A stretch of DNA of 42,445 nucleotides, taken from contig SYOX01000244.1 in the NCBI GenBank assembly GCA_005804885.1, positions 1 to 42,445 of the forward strand, written 5' to 3'. The position numbers were made by a program, and so were the translations under genes. The notes beneath the pieces were generated by a model. That model was given only the letters and a program-made list of their open reading frames with translations, was not told the DNA's origin and did not search any database. Positions within the stretch are counted from its first letter, which is position 1, and each line of letters starts with the position of its first letter. Positions 16,053 to 24,238 of this stretch are shown here, in pieces. Origin of the DNA: Pseudomonadota bacterium (GTDB taxonomy: Bacteria > Myxococcota_A > Bradymonadia > Bradymonadales > GCA-2716585).

Positions 16053-16584
16053 CGCCGACCTCCAGATCCTTGAGGAAGACCTCAACGCGGCCTCTGAGCA
16101 CATCGGCGTCGAGGGCCGGGAAGCGGATGATCCGCGGCAGAGTGGCCTCCAGAGCGCCCCGCAGCCCCTCGACGTCGATCAGCCCTCGCTCGAACATGGC
16201 GCCGACGTCGGCGCGATCTCGACCGTGGCCTCGCGAGAGCTTCGAGAGCGCCTGGGCGTAGAAATCGTAGTGGAAGAAGTCGACCTCGCCGCACCGCTCA
16301 ATGAAGAGGCTCCGATCGCGCCAGCCGGGCAGCTCGGGCATGAAGTCCTGAGGGGAGGCCAGCTCCACGTTGACGTCAAGCTCATTCTTGAGCCGGGCGA
16401 TGGCCTCAAAGATCCCGTCGGGTTCGGGGTCGAGCCGAATATCAACGGCGACCGTCGAGCGACGCCAGCCGACCAGCAGCGCGCTGGCCCCCCCCGTCAG
16501 GTAGATCCGCCCTGGCCCGCGCGCCGACCGCCCCAGCGCCTTCATCAACCGGCGCAGCTTGTCAGGATCGACCTCCGAGCGCAT
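16036..16584 (-). CDS. Nucleotidyltransferase-like protein (DUF6036/AbiEii-type fold)
   Basis: A 182-aa protein. Residues 31-49 (GGASALLVGWRRSTVAVDI) match the GG-x-S/A...TxDxD core of the MNT-like nucleotidyltransferase superfamily. The following ELDVNVELASPQDFMPELPG, then FFHYDFYAQALSKLSRGHGRD, agree with a widespread uncharacterised family of this type. In that family the core normally reads T-x-D-V-D; here it reads T-V-A-V-D, so the first metal-binding Asp appears to be Ala46. Activity is therefore doubtful unless another acidic residue (Asp52) substitutes. The ATG at 16584 follows a good promoter candidate and a GAGG. The gene overlaps the small downstream gene by 17 bp. The family is often linked to toxin-antitoxin or phage-defence modules, but I cannot show that here. 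Confidence 0.7.
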   Translation of the reverse strand: MRSEVDPDKLRRLMKALGRSARGPGRIYLTGGASALLVGWRRSTVAVDIRLDPEPDGIFEAIARLKNELDVNVELASPQDFMPELPGWRDRSLFIERCGEVDFFHYDFYAQALSKLSRGHGRDRADVGAMFERGLIDVEGLRGALEATLPRIIRFPALDADVLRGRVEVFLKDLEVGDGEGG

Positions 16585-16624
16585 ACGAGCCTCTGAATCA
16601 GCGGGCCTACGCCCTTGACCTCCG

Positions 16625-16653
16625 ACTCTAGGCCCAACGTCACGCGACCTCAA
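16625..16653 (-). promoter_or_regulatory. Candidate promoter for the nucleotidyltransferase pair
   Basis: Reading the minus strand, TTGAGG (16653-16648) and TAGAGT (16630-16625) are separated by 17 bp, about 40 nt before the ATG at 16584. Each box matches the consensus at four positions. Confidence 0.4.
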
Positions 16654-17050
16654 CCCGTCGCTGGCGCGGGTGGGGGGCAAGGGACACCTTCGCAGGGGTG
16701 ACCGTGTGGGGCGGGCGGCGAGAGCGCCGTGGAGGGATCGGGTTGAGTCCAGCGGACACGTCAAGCCATTCAGCCGGTTTAATAATTAGAAAGAAACGAA
16801 AATTAATTACAAAAGATGCCCTGAGTTCAGTTGGCATGCCAATGGGCGCTACCTACAGTGAATACGAATACGAATTTATGAGGATTGGCTTCGAGTTCGG
16901 TTCAATGGTCAGGTTGGGGACACGTCGATGAGGGCGGGGCCTACCGCCTCCAGATCGCAGGAGCCAGAGAGGATGAGAACGCCTCCGGCGATCTGGACGC
17001 GAGCGAGGAGCGGGTGCTGGTCGGGGCCTGTAGGCTTCAGGTCCTTGGGC
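16654..17050. other. Non-coding gap with an AT-rich islet and a 12-bp palindrome
   Basis: No convincing gene lies here. About 16775-16910 is strikingly AT-rich for this genome (TTTAATAATTAGAAAGAAAC, AATTAATTACAAAAG). It contains the perfect palindrome TTGGCATGCCAA (16831-16842). CCAGATCGC (16950-16958) and GCGATCTGG (16988-16996) form an inverted repeat about 55-100 bp past the end of the beta-helix operon and might act in its 3' end. A short plus-strand reading frame across the AT-rich part has no start signal or homology that I recognise. Confidence 0.55.
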
Positions 17051-19591
17051 TCACGAGACCTTCCAGAGTAGGAGCCAGTTGGGGTCGTCTTCGGTGGACC
17101 AGGAGACGCCACTTGGGGTGTTGTACCACATCAGGGGCTTGCCAGGGGCGGGATTGCTGATCTTGAGGAAGTCGCTCGGCATGCCCAGGTGCACCCCAGA
17201 CCGGCGGTCTGGTGTGGTGGGCGTGCGGGCATCGATGGCGTCCTCGATCTGGCTCGGTGAGGTGTTCAGCGGGGCGTTGAGCGTTCGCGAGCCCACAAAG
17301 TCGATGGTGCCGGGGGAGGTTCCAGCCTTGGTCCACCACGCCCAGCTGCCAAAACCCGCGGCGAGTTCAACGCGCTCGAAGGTCAACTGACGAAGGGGCC
17401 GGGGATCGGTCAGATCGATGAGCATGAACCTGTCCGTGACCCAGTGACCCAACTCCAGGCGCACATTCAGACCCGAGCGCGGCCCCCCAGCCCACAACAT
17501 GCCCACCCGACCCTCGATGCGGTTGCGCACCAACTCAATGGCCGTGGCTCCAGAGCCTGCGATCCCCACGTGAAGACCGGGGCCGACCAGACAACCCTCG
17601 ACCCGGATGCGGTGTCTTTCGCTGACCGTGTCAATGTCGATGGGATGGGTCTGGAGCACCAGGACGCCCATGACCAGATGGTTGGGGACGGGCAGGCCCG
17701 AGGTCGCAAACAAGGCTTCGAGGGCGCCGTTGGTCTTGAAGAAGCGGAAGCGTTGAGTGGTTGAACGCTCATCGCGATCGGCCTTGGCCTGCATCAGATC
17801 GAGGCGCTCGGGGCGCAGGATGCAGTGTCTGATGGTGACGTCCAGGTTGGTGCTGGGGCCGGGGTTGATGGCCACTGCGGCGTATTCGTGGATGGGTTTG
17901 TCGATGGTATTGGGGTCCGAAGGCCGCGCGCCTTGACCGACGACAAAGTCAGCCCTTCGCGTCGCCAGGATGCAGGCATCAAAGACGATGGGCTGGGCTG
18001 GGGCATCTTCCTTCCAGAAGAGCGTGCCCAGCGCTGTGCCTCCGGCGAAGGCCGAGGATTCACCCAGAAGCTCCTGATTGGTCAGCTTGCAGCCCTTGAA
18101 GTGCATGCTGGTGTGGGTGCCTTCAAGGACGAAGGGCGCCTCTTCGTGGACAAGGCCTTCGGCCACCAGCGTCGAGGGTCGGCTGCAGGTGTCCAGGTTG
18201 CTGGCCAGGGTCAACTGGAGATTGCGCGACAGGTAGACGTTGGCCATTGAGAAGTCAAAGGCCGCGTCCAGCGCGACGCGATGGCTGGGCATGACGCAGG
18301 GCCTGGGGATGGGACCAGGGGGGAGGGTGCCAGGGGGAAGGTGTTGCCTGAAGACATTGCGGCTGTCGTACTGCTCGACCTCCATGTCGATGCCGCTGCG
18401 CAGCGCCCGCGTGCCCAGGGTCCAGAACTCTGTCAGGGTCAGGCTCGTGTTGCCGCCCGTCAGGGCCAGGCCCGCGCGGAAGCAGTCGATGGCGCTGCAT
18501 TTGCGCACGGTGGCGTTGACGTGTCGGTTGACCAGGATGCCGTCGCCGGGCGAGCCCTCGAAGCGGCAGCCCCCGACAAAGGCGGTCACGCGGGCTCTCG
18601 AGTTCTTCTGAGCGCCGAGGAAGATCCAGGCCGAGTGCTCGAGCTTGAAGCCATTGAAGGGTCCCTGGCTTGTGGGATCGACGCCAAAGTGGAGGCCGCG
18701 AAAGTGGATCGGAGGATAAAGATCGTCTCCCGGCTCAGGGGCGATGAAGTCCTCGGTGGTCAAGGTCCGATCGTTGTCCTGGGGCGTGAAGCCCAAGGGC
18801 GTGGGCCAGTCCGCCAGGGGGGGGCCAAGCCGGGCGAAGTGGGCTTCGAGTTCCTCGTGGTGGACTTCGTGAAGGGCAAAGTGGCTTGCGAAAAATATCA
18901 TCAGCCTGTTGGTCAACCCGATCAACGCGGCGCGCAGAGCACCTCCGTTGATGGGGGGGATTTGAAGGCTTTGGATCTGAGCGTCGATCCGCGATTCGTC
19001 AGGTGGTGGGAGGCGACGGTGTTGAGCGTCGTTGGAGGCGTGGTGCAGGAAGACATCGATGAGGCCGTTGGCCAGGATCCTGGCCTGTTCGAGGTTGGCG
19101 CCCTGCGCCATGGGCACAGTATGCGGGACGTCATCGATCTGCGTGATGCCGACGGGCCGATGGGCTCTGAACTCATCAGGGTTGGCCCCAGGGGGGACGA
19201 GGAGGACATTCTCAAGGATGTCCTTGGGGTCGCTGCGCAGGTGGCGTTGAAAGGCGGCCTTGAGCAGGTTGAGGGTCTTGACGATCTGGCGCGCTGAGGC
19301 ATTGGGGCTGAGTTGGGCGAGGTCTTGGCGAGGCGGGCGGGTGATGAAGCCCGTGTGTCCCTCGATGGTGCGGCCAGGGCGCACGAAGCTGCGCACGAGG
19401 CTGTGGGTGTCCACGATGCGGATGGTCTGGCCTGGGCGCGAGGCCAGCAAACAAGCATCAAGAGCTTTGTTGTCCGACGTGGTGTTGTATGGCGCCCAGA
19501 AGAACTTATTCCCCTGCGTCGTCTGGCCTTCGTCGACCAGATCGTCTTCGAGGTTGCCCTGGGCCGCGCCCCACCACTGGGGATAAAGCAC
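17051..19591 (-). CDS. Beta-helix (pectate-lyase-like/tailspike-type) protein, C-terminal part of a frameshifted gene
   Basis: An 846-residue frame opening with GTG (reading VLYPQWWGAAQGN). PEWWGA-type motifs mark the junction of the N-terminal cap with the main right-handed beta-helix in Pectate_lyase_3/tailspike-like proteins. Beta-helix rungs follow, for example ILVNRHVNATVRKCSAIDCF and VTIRHCILRPERLDL, and the C-terminus ends in NWLLLWKVS. The paralog at 21915-23774 has its N-terminal cap in frame with VLPEWWGA. Here the matching cap is encoded just upstream in another frame (to 20340). The two halves are therefore one gene split at the short CT repeat 19591-19599, unless the GTG is used independently. 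It is the last gene of the operon. No catalytic residues could be assigned. Confidence 0.75.
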   Translation of the reverse strand: MLYPQWWGAAQGNLEDDLVDEGQTTQGNKFFWAPYNTTSDNKALDACLLASRPGQTIRIVDTHSLVRSFVRPGRTIEGHTGFITRPPRQDLAQLSPNASARQIVKTLNLLKAAFQRHLRSDPKDILENVLLVPPGANPDEFRAHRPVGITQIDDVPHTVPMAQGANLEQARILANGLIDVFLHHASNDAQHRRLPPPDESRIDAQIQSLQIPPINGGALRAALIGLTNRLMIFFASHFALHEVHHEELEAHFARLGPPLADWPTPLGFTPQDNDRTLTTEDFIAPEPGDDLYPPIHFRGLHFGVDPTSQGPFNGFKLEHSAWIFLGAQKNSRARVTAFVGGCRFEGSPGDGILVNRHVNATVRKCSAIDCFRAGLALTGGNTSLTLTEFWTLGTRALRSGIDMEVEQYDSRNVFRQHLPPGTLPPGPIPRPCVMPSHRVALDAAFDFSMANVYLSRNLQLTLASNLDTCSRPSTLVAEGLVHEEAPFVLEGTHTSMHFKGCKLTNQELLGESSAFAGGTALGTLFWKEDAPAQPIVFDACILATRRADFVVGQGARPSDPNTIDKPIHEYAAVAINPGPSTNLDVTIRHCILRPERLDLMQAKADRDERSTTQRFRFFKTNGALEALFATSGLPVPNHLVMGVLVLQTHPIDIDTVSERHRIRVEGCLVGPGLHVGIAGSGATAIELVRNRIEGRVGMLWAGGPRSGLNVRLELGHWVTDRFMLIDLTDPRPLRQLTFERVELAAGFGSWAWWTKAGTSPGTIDFVGSRTLNAPLNTSPSQIEDAIDARTPTTPDRRSGVHLGMPSDFLKISNPAPGKPLMWYNTPSGVSWSTEDDPNWLLLWKVS

Positions 19592-20340
19592 CCTCTCTCA
19601 GGGCTGTTGGCGCCGAAGACGACCCCCGCGACAGCCGCCATGCGCAAGGAGCCTGTTTGTATCCTGGTGCTCTGAGCATCGGGCCACTCGCTCAAGGTGT
19701 CTGGCACCAGATTCCCCTCGGCGTCACGCAGCGTGGGGACGAAGATGTTCTGGTTGCAAAGCTGACGAAAGGCGTCCACGACGAAACACTGATGCAAGCT
19801 CGCCGCGATCTCTCCTTCGATGACGATACGGAATAGCACCGGCAAGGTCGTCCGCGCCTGGATCACCTCAGCACGGGATGCCGCCGCCTCGATGTTGCAG
19901 CATTCCCCACACAACCCCACCGTTGGATTGCTGGGGTCGGTCGGGTCATCAAAATTGAGGGGAGAGGCTGCCACTGGGCGGGGTTCGGGGAGCAGGGTCC
20001 GGTTATCCGCTGGGTTAATTCTGGCAGCCATTGGAAGAAGGCGTGCACCGGGTTCGAAGAAGATCCGTGCGTGGACGAGAGGGTCAGTGGGATTGGCGAA
20101 GACAAAGTCATTGTTTACACTACTTGGAGAGAGTTCGGGGTCAAACAGGATCAGATATGTGCCAGCAGGAAAGTAGAGAATAGGGTCCTCTCCTTTTGAA
20201 AATGCATCTGCCAAGATTCGATTGATACCATTTCGGCAGTCTCTGGATCCATCAATGAATATGTCTGAAGGCGTATTGATGTCGGGATCGTTTTCAATGA
20301 TGAAGATGTTTCCAGGTTCGTAAGCCATACTCAAGGACAT
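18922..20340 (-). CDS. N-terminal part of the frameshifted beta-helix protein
   Basis: Only the first roughly 249 codons (20340 down to about 19595) look native. They include DGSRDCRNGINRI and ILYFPAGTYLI, the typical first rungs of Pectate_lyase_3-like helices, and end MAAVAGVVFGANSPER. Beyond this the frame is a Ser/Thr/Arg/Pro-rich out-of-frame shadow of the downstream frame (17051-19591), where the true continuation VLYPQWWG lies in the -1 frame. A one-base loss in GAGAGAGGG on the coding strand explains it. The start is 6 bp after the stop of the RCC1 gene. The N-terminal coding DNA is clearly poorer in GC than its neighbours. No signal peptide is seen. Confidence 0.6.
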   Translation of the reverse strand: MSLSMAYEPGNIFIIENDPDINTPSDIFIDGSRDCRNGINRILADAFSKGEDPILYFPAGTYLILFDPELSPSSVNNDFVFANPTDPLVHARIFFEPGARLLPMAARINPADNRTLLPEPRPVAASPLNFDDPTDPSNPTVGLCGECCNIEAAASRAEVIQARTTLPVLFRIVIEGEIAASLHQCFVVDAFRQLCNQNIFVPTLRDAEGNLVPDTLSEWPDAQSTRIQTGSLRMAAVAGVVFGANSPERGCFIPSGGARPRATSKTIWSTKARRRRGISSSGRHTTPRRTTKLLMLVCWPRAQARPSASWTPTASCAASCALAAPSRDTRASSPARLAKTSPNSAPMPQRARSSRPSTCSRPPFNATCAATPRTSLRMSSSSPLGPTLMSSEPIGPSASRRSMTSRILCPWRRAPTSNRPGSWPTASSMSSCTTPPTTLNTVASHHLTNRGSTLRSKAFKSPPSTEVLCAPR

Positions 20341-20346
20341 GATGAC

Positions 20347-21918
20347 TCACCATTGGACAGGGGCTGCGATTCCACTGCCGTCTCTACCAAGTTGACCCCA
20401 CGCGTTGCTTCCAGCACAATAGATCTGACCACGCTGACTCAAAGCGCAGTAGTGATCAGGGTGCGCCACAATATCTATAAAAAAGTCATCGATGGAGGTG
20501 TTCGGGAAGGATTTGGGCAGGCCCGGGTTGTTTTCAGGTGGTTCAAACGACTGACCGCTGTTAAGCACACCGGGGTTTCCAATGAACATAACTTGACCTG
20601 CTTGGTTCGTAAAAAGGCTGATGCTATACCCTCGCCAGAGAGCAGCGGAAGTGACGTTGATGGCGTTGGGGACGGGCATGGGGTTGTAGCACTCGCCACA
20701 AGAGAAAGGGCCGACCTGGAAGTGGTGGTTGGCTCCCCAGCACCACAGCTGGCCCTCAAGATCAACCGCGCAGGAGTGGGTCCCGCTCGCGAACACTTGT
20801 GTGGCACGCAAGCCTTCGAGGCGCACGAACTGAGATCTGACTTCTGTAAGACGGGGTCCCATTTCTCCAAAGGTGCCCTGCCCAAAGGCGCTGATGGTGC
20901 CGTCGTTGTGGAGCCACAAGCCGTCGTCGTCGCTGAAGGAGATGCTCTTGACATCGTGGATGCCGGACACGAGACGCGGGCCTGGGTTGTCGCGGGTGGG
21001 CGGAGGCCAATCACGCGGCAGGTTCAGAAAGCCGCCATTGCCCCAGCACGTCACGTCACCGTCCGGCAGGACCGCGCAGGTGTGGTATTGGCCCGACTCG
21101 ATGAAGGTCACGCCGCTGAGCCCTTCGATGCGCACCGGCGTGGCGCTGACCAGCCCCGTGTCACCCAGGGCCAGCTGCCGACCTATGTTCCCTCCCCAGC
21201 ACGACACGCCCCCGTCAGCGTGCAGCGCACAGCTGTGGGCGACGCCCGCCGTGACCTGCACGGCGTCGTCGATCCCTTCGATCTCCAAGGGGATCCTGTT
21301 GGGGATCCAGCTGAGCCAGTCGTCCGGATCGATCTGCCGAAAGCCTGCTTCGTGGAACTGGCTGTCGCCAAAGCAGCGCACCGTGCCGTTGTTGAGCACC
21401 GCGCAGGTGTGCTCGTCCCCCGCGTCGATCTGGACGGCCCTGAGACACACCCCTGGGCCGCACTCCACCGGGCAGGCGTTGTCGCAAGCGCCGCAGTGCT
21501 CCCGGTCGGAGGTCTGATCAACGCACTGACCCCCGCAGCACGACAAGCCTTGTTCGCATTGAGCGTCGTCCTCACAAGGCATCTCTTCGTCTGGAGAGCC
21601 GCCGTCCTCGTCTTCGAGCGACGTGTCCTCGGGCAGAACCTCAGGGGTGTCTTGCATGGACACGTCTTGCGCCTGAGTGACATCGGCCCCGTCGTCAAGC
21701 GCGTCGGTCGCTTGAGGCGTGTCGCGCTCTCCCTCGTCCAGATCGGGGTTGCTGTCGCTCGGCTCGGCGACATCGCTTGAGGGGGCGGCGTCGAGGGTGT
21801 CGCCGGGGCCGGCATCAGGCGAGGGCTCCTGGGCGGGGGGAGGACCACAGGCCCAGAGCGACACCATCGACAGGGAGACCCATAGCACGGTGAAGGAGCG
21901 TTCTGTGTCCATCTTCAT
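20347..21918 (-). CDS. RCC1-repeat propeller lipoprotein with Stig1-like Cys-rich linker
   Basis: A 523-aa lipoprotein (lipobox LWAC, Cys near residue 24). An acidic Asp/Pro-rich linker follows (about 25-110). A Cys-rich stretch comes next, CCGGQCVDQTSDREHCGAC, which resembles the Stig1-like motif common in myxobacterial surface proteins. About seven RCC1/ATS1-type repeats follow (AGDEHTCAVLNNGTVRCFG, AGVAHSCALHADGGVSCWG, HPDHYCALSQRGQIYCAG), enough for one seven-bladed propeller. Most blades keep a C...C pair. The ATG overlaps the stop of the upstream beta-helix gene (ATGA), so translation is coupled. The likely role is a surface-exposed binding platform working with the beta-helix proteins. 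The last 100 codons lie in AT-richer DNA. Confidence 0.85.
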   Translation of the reverse strand: MKMDTERSFTVLWVSLSMVSLWACGPPPAQEPSPDAGPGDTLDAAPSSDVAEPSDSNPDLDEGERDTPQATDALDDGADVTQAQDVSMQDTPEVLPEDTSLEDEDGGSPDEEMPCEDDAQCEQGLSCCGGQCVDQTSDREHCGACDNACPVECGPGVCLRAVQIDAGDEHTCAVLNNGTVRCFGDSQFHEAGFRQIDPDDWLSWIPNRIPLEIEGIDDAVQVTAGVAHSCALHADGGVSCWGGNIGRQLALGDTGLVSATPVRIEGLSGVTFIESGQYHTCAVLPDGDVTCWGNGGFLNLPRDWPPPTRDNPGPRLVSGIHDVKSISFSDDDGLWLHNDGTISAFGQGTFGEMGPRLTEVRSQFVRLEGLRATQVFASGTHSCAVDLEGQLWCWGANHHFQVGPFSCGECYNPMPVPNAINVTSAALWRGYSISLFTNQAGQVMFIGNPGVLNSGQSFEPPENNPGLPKSFPNTSIDDFFIDIVAHPDHYCALSQRGQIYCAGSNAWGQLGRDGSGIAAPVQW

Positions 21919-23774
21919 GACTCTCGCTCAACGCCAAGCCATCGCAGAGGCCCATTGCCTTGGCGCGCAAAGACAAAGATGGGCTCTTCGTTGTCACCCA
22001 CGATCTGATCGCCCAGCAGCGCCCCGGTAGGCAGCGCCACAAGAGACGGGGCGGTCAGCAGGCGACCCCCAAGTTGACAAAAGATCGCCTCGACATCGAC
22101 CATGGGCGCGTCAAACACCTCGGCAAGGCCCATGGGGTAGCCTTGAAAGGTCAGGCACATCCCCGGAAAGAGCGTCGCGTTGTCGAGGCCACCAAAAAAC
22201 GACTTCAGCCTGGGCGTCGAAACCACAAGCTGCGCACCGATGTCCAGAACTCGCGCCGAACGCATCGGGAAGCGCGAGGCTCCCCCCACCAGGACGTGTT
22301 GGACGCCCTCCAGCAGCAGGCCGAGCCGCGTGCCCTTCAACACCACGTGATCGAACATCACCACGGGCTCATCTTTGACCCCACGCGCAGAGCGCAACCA
22401 CACCGACGGGATGTCAAACAGGGGCAAGCGCGGCGTGCTCGTGGACGACACACGGGCCATCAACACCAAAGGCGCCCCGCCGGAGTTGGGTTGGCGCCAA
22501 TCGAAGGTCAAGGCAGCTCGACCAGCCTGCGCGGCAGGCGACCGGCCTGGGTCGACCTCAAGGGTACACTGGCTCAAGAGCGCCACCCCCGGGGTCTTGA
22601 GCGTCGAGCCCAGCACGACAGGTTTGTCATGAAAGGATCCTGATCGTATCTGACACTCGACGGCGATGATCTGGGCCCCTGGTGCCTCGATCCTGAGCGA
22701 TTCGGAGATCGCGCACCGCGTCAAGGTCACGCGCGAGGCTTCATCGCCTTCAACGCGGACCTCGCCCTCAACGCGGACATCGCGCCATTGCACGATCACC
22801 CTATGCCCTGCCCCGTCCCCGATCCTGACGCTGGCCCCGAAGAGCGTTCGAGGACTCCGGGTGGCATTGGTCCACTGAAAGAAGGTCGTCTCGCCCGCGC
22901 TCTCCGGCACGGAGGCCGTCCTGATCCCCGCGACGGTGCACTGGCTGGCGGTCAAGCGAGAGGCCTGAAGGGCGCAGCCCGGCGGGATCACCAGACCAGT
23001 GCCCTTGACCTTGGAAAACGCGCAGTCGGTCAACTCAAGGGGCACCTTCTTGCCCGGCAAGGGGCTGACCACCACGAGCGCCCTCTCCTGCGTGGACCCG
23101 CTCGCCTCGACCGCCGCCTGTGGACCCAGACCCTCGAAGCTGACGCTCTCGATGAAGGTCTGCGCATCGAGCATCCCCAAAGATGGGTCAACGGGTGAGT
23201 CGTCCGACCCGATGTCCACCGCCAACATCGGATCGATGTGGAGCAAGGGAAGCTCAGGGCCTGCCGCGATCAAGGTCGTGCCACGCGCAGAGAAGAAGCG
23301 ATGACCGGGCCTGAGGTGCATCGGGCGGGCGAGGTAGGACTGGGCCTCGAATCGGACGCTCACCCTGCACTTTCGCGCAAGGCTCAGGGCCATGGCCTGC
23401 AAGCCCTCGCCTCGATCGTCTGGCGCCCCTGCCCCCCACCACTCCGGCAGAACCTCGGGCAACTGCGTGCCCTTTGTGGCGTCGATCACGACCCCACTGG
23501 TGGCCGTCCCATCCTGAGCGATGCGGGTGGCAAAGATGCGTTGGGGGGGCGCAAACACTGGCCCTCGGATCGTCAACGAGCCCCGCACCTCGATCACGGC
23601 CCCTGGCGCCAACCACAGCGCCACCGACGGCCCCGCCTCGAAGTCGCCTTCAAGGATATACAAGGCCGGACCCAATGCCAAGGTCGCCCGGCTGAACCTC
23701 AGCGTGCGCAGCTTGCGGGCCAGCGCTTGCCCTGGCAGCACGAGGCCCTGTGTTCCCAACTCGTGCAAAGCCAC
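21915..23774 (-). CDS. Beta-helix (pectate-lyase-like/tailspike-type) protein
   Basis: A 619-aa protein without signal peptide. The N-terminal cap contains repeated small strands (ALYILEGDFEAGPSVALWLA, GAVIEVRGSLTIRGPVFAPP). The hinge motif VLPEWWGAGAPDDRG follows at about residue 110. Parallel beta-helix rungs come next (VRVEGDEASRVTLTRCAIS, EAPGAQIIAVECQIRSGSF). It ends ARQGNGPLRWLGVERES, recalling the tryptophan-containing end of the other beta-helix protein. Such folds occur in phage tailspikes, polysaccharide lyases and surface fibres, but catalytic residues are not obvious. The start is GTG with AAGGAG 7 nt upstream. It follows the third small paralog by 33 bp and overlaps the RCC1 gene by 4 bp. 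Confidence 0.8.
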   Translation of the reverse strand: MALHELGTQGLVLPGQALARKLRTLRFSRATLALGPALYILEGDFEAGPSVALWLAPGAVIEVRGSLTIRGPVFAPPQRIFATRIAQDGTATSGVVIDATKGTQLPEVLPEWWGAGAPDDRGEGLQAMALSLARKCRVSVRFEAQSYLARPMHLRPGHRFFSARGTTLIAAGPELPLLHIDPMLAVDIGSDDSPVDPSLGMLDAQTFIESVSFEGLGPQAAVEASGSTQERALVVVSPLPGKKVPLELTDCAFSKVKGTGLVIPPGCALQASRLTASQCTVAGIRTASVPESAGETTFFQWTNATRSPRTLFGASVRIGDGAGHRVIVQWRDVRVEGEVRVEGDEASRVTLTRCAISESLRIEAPGAQIIAVECQIRSGSFHDKPVVLGSTLKTPGVALLSQCTLEVDPGRSPAAQAGRAALTFDWRQPNSGGAPLVLMARVSSTSTPRLPLFDIPSVWLRSARGVKDEPVVMFDHVVLKGTRLGLLLEGVQHVLVGGASRFPMRSARVLDIGAQLVVSTPRLKSFFGGLDNATLFPGMCLTFQGYPMGLAEVFDAPMVDVEAIFCQLGGRLLTAPSLVALPTGALLGDQIVGDNEEPIFVFARQGNGPLRWLGVERES

Positions 23775-23807
23775 GGTCTCTCTCCTTGACCCGCCTGCGG
23801 TGTCCTC

Positions 23808-24152
23808 TCACCCCATCAAGGTCAACTCTGCCCTGACATTGATCCCCTCAGCGGTCCCCAGCGTCGGGACGACCTGAAGGCGAGCGAAGCGCCTGGGCAG
23901 CGACACCCTGAGGAGCTGTGAGCCGTCGCTGGAGAAGGCCAGCGAGGGGTTGTCGCTGGCGGCAAAGTCGCGCTCCTCGTTGAAGTCGGCGTCCTGAACG
24001 ACGACCGAGACCGAGTCGCCGGCCAGGAGGCCGTCGACCCACACCTGCAAGGTGCCCGTCTTGAAGGTCGCCGTGTCGGTGGCCTGGAAGGTGCTTTGCG
24101 CAAACGTCCCGACCAGGTGGGTCTTCGGAAAGATGTCGATCCAGGCGGCCAT
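23808..24152 (-). CDS. Small beta-type protein C of a three-gene paralogous set
   Basis: A 114-aa protein, related to the two genes before it. Shared marks are I-D-I-F-P-K-T near the start, FKTGTLQVWVDGLLAGD in the middle and RFARLQVVPTLGTAEGINVR near the end. Alternating hydrophobic residues suggest a single beta-sandwich. No signal peptide, membrane helix or enzyme motif is visible. The start is fixed by GGAGG just upstream and by alignment with the sister proteins, which all begin 6-9 residues before PKT. The position directly before a beta-helix protein suggests a capsid/fibre-type structural partner or a carbohydrate-binding module, but this is inference. Confidence 0.75.
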   Translation of the reverse strand: MAAWIDIFPKTHLVGTFAQSTFQATDTATFKTGTLQVWVDGLLAGDSVSVVVQDADFNEERDFAASDNPSLAFSSDGSQLLRVSLPRRFARLQVVPTLGTAEGINVRAELTLMG

Positions 24153-24238
24153 GAGGTCCTCCGTCGGGTTGGGATGACACAGGCTCCCGGCCTGTGTGGC
24201 CTGCGGAGCCTTTGCGTTGCGCCCTGGGGCGGCTGGGG

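Noticed and set aside
15717..16584. Classical MNT/HEPN toxin-antitoxin call
   Set aside because: The small partner has no RxxxxH HEPN motif and the nucleotidyltransferase core lacks one Asp, so a firm system name is not justified.
16698..16931. Small plus-strand gene over the AT-rich islet
   Set aside because: The second half looks protein-like, but the first half is GC-rich junk and no ribosome site or homology is seen; kept only as a possible remnant.
16909..17112. Small minus-strand gene overlapping the end of the beta-helix gene
   Set aside because: No start near the apparent protein-like part and it overlaps a supported gene in another frame.
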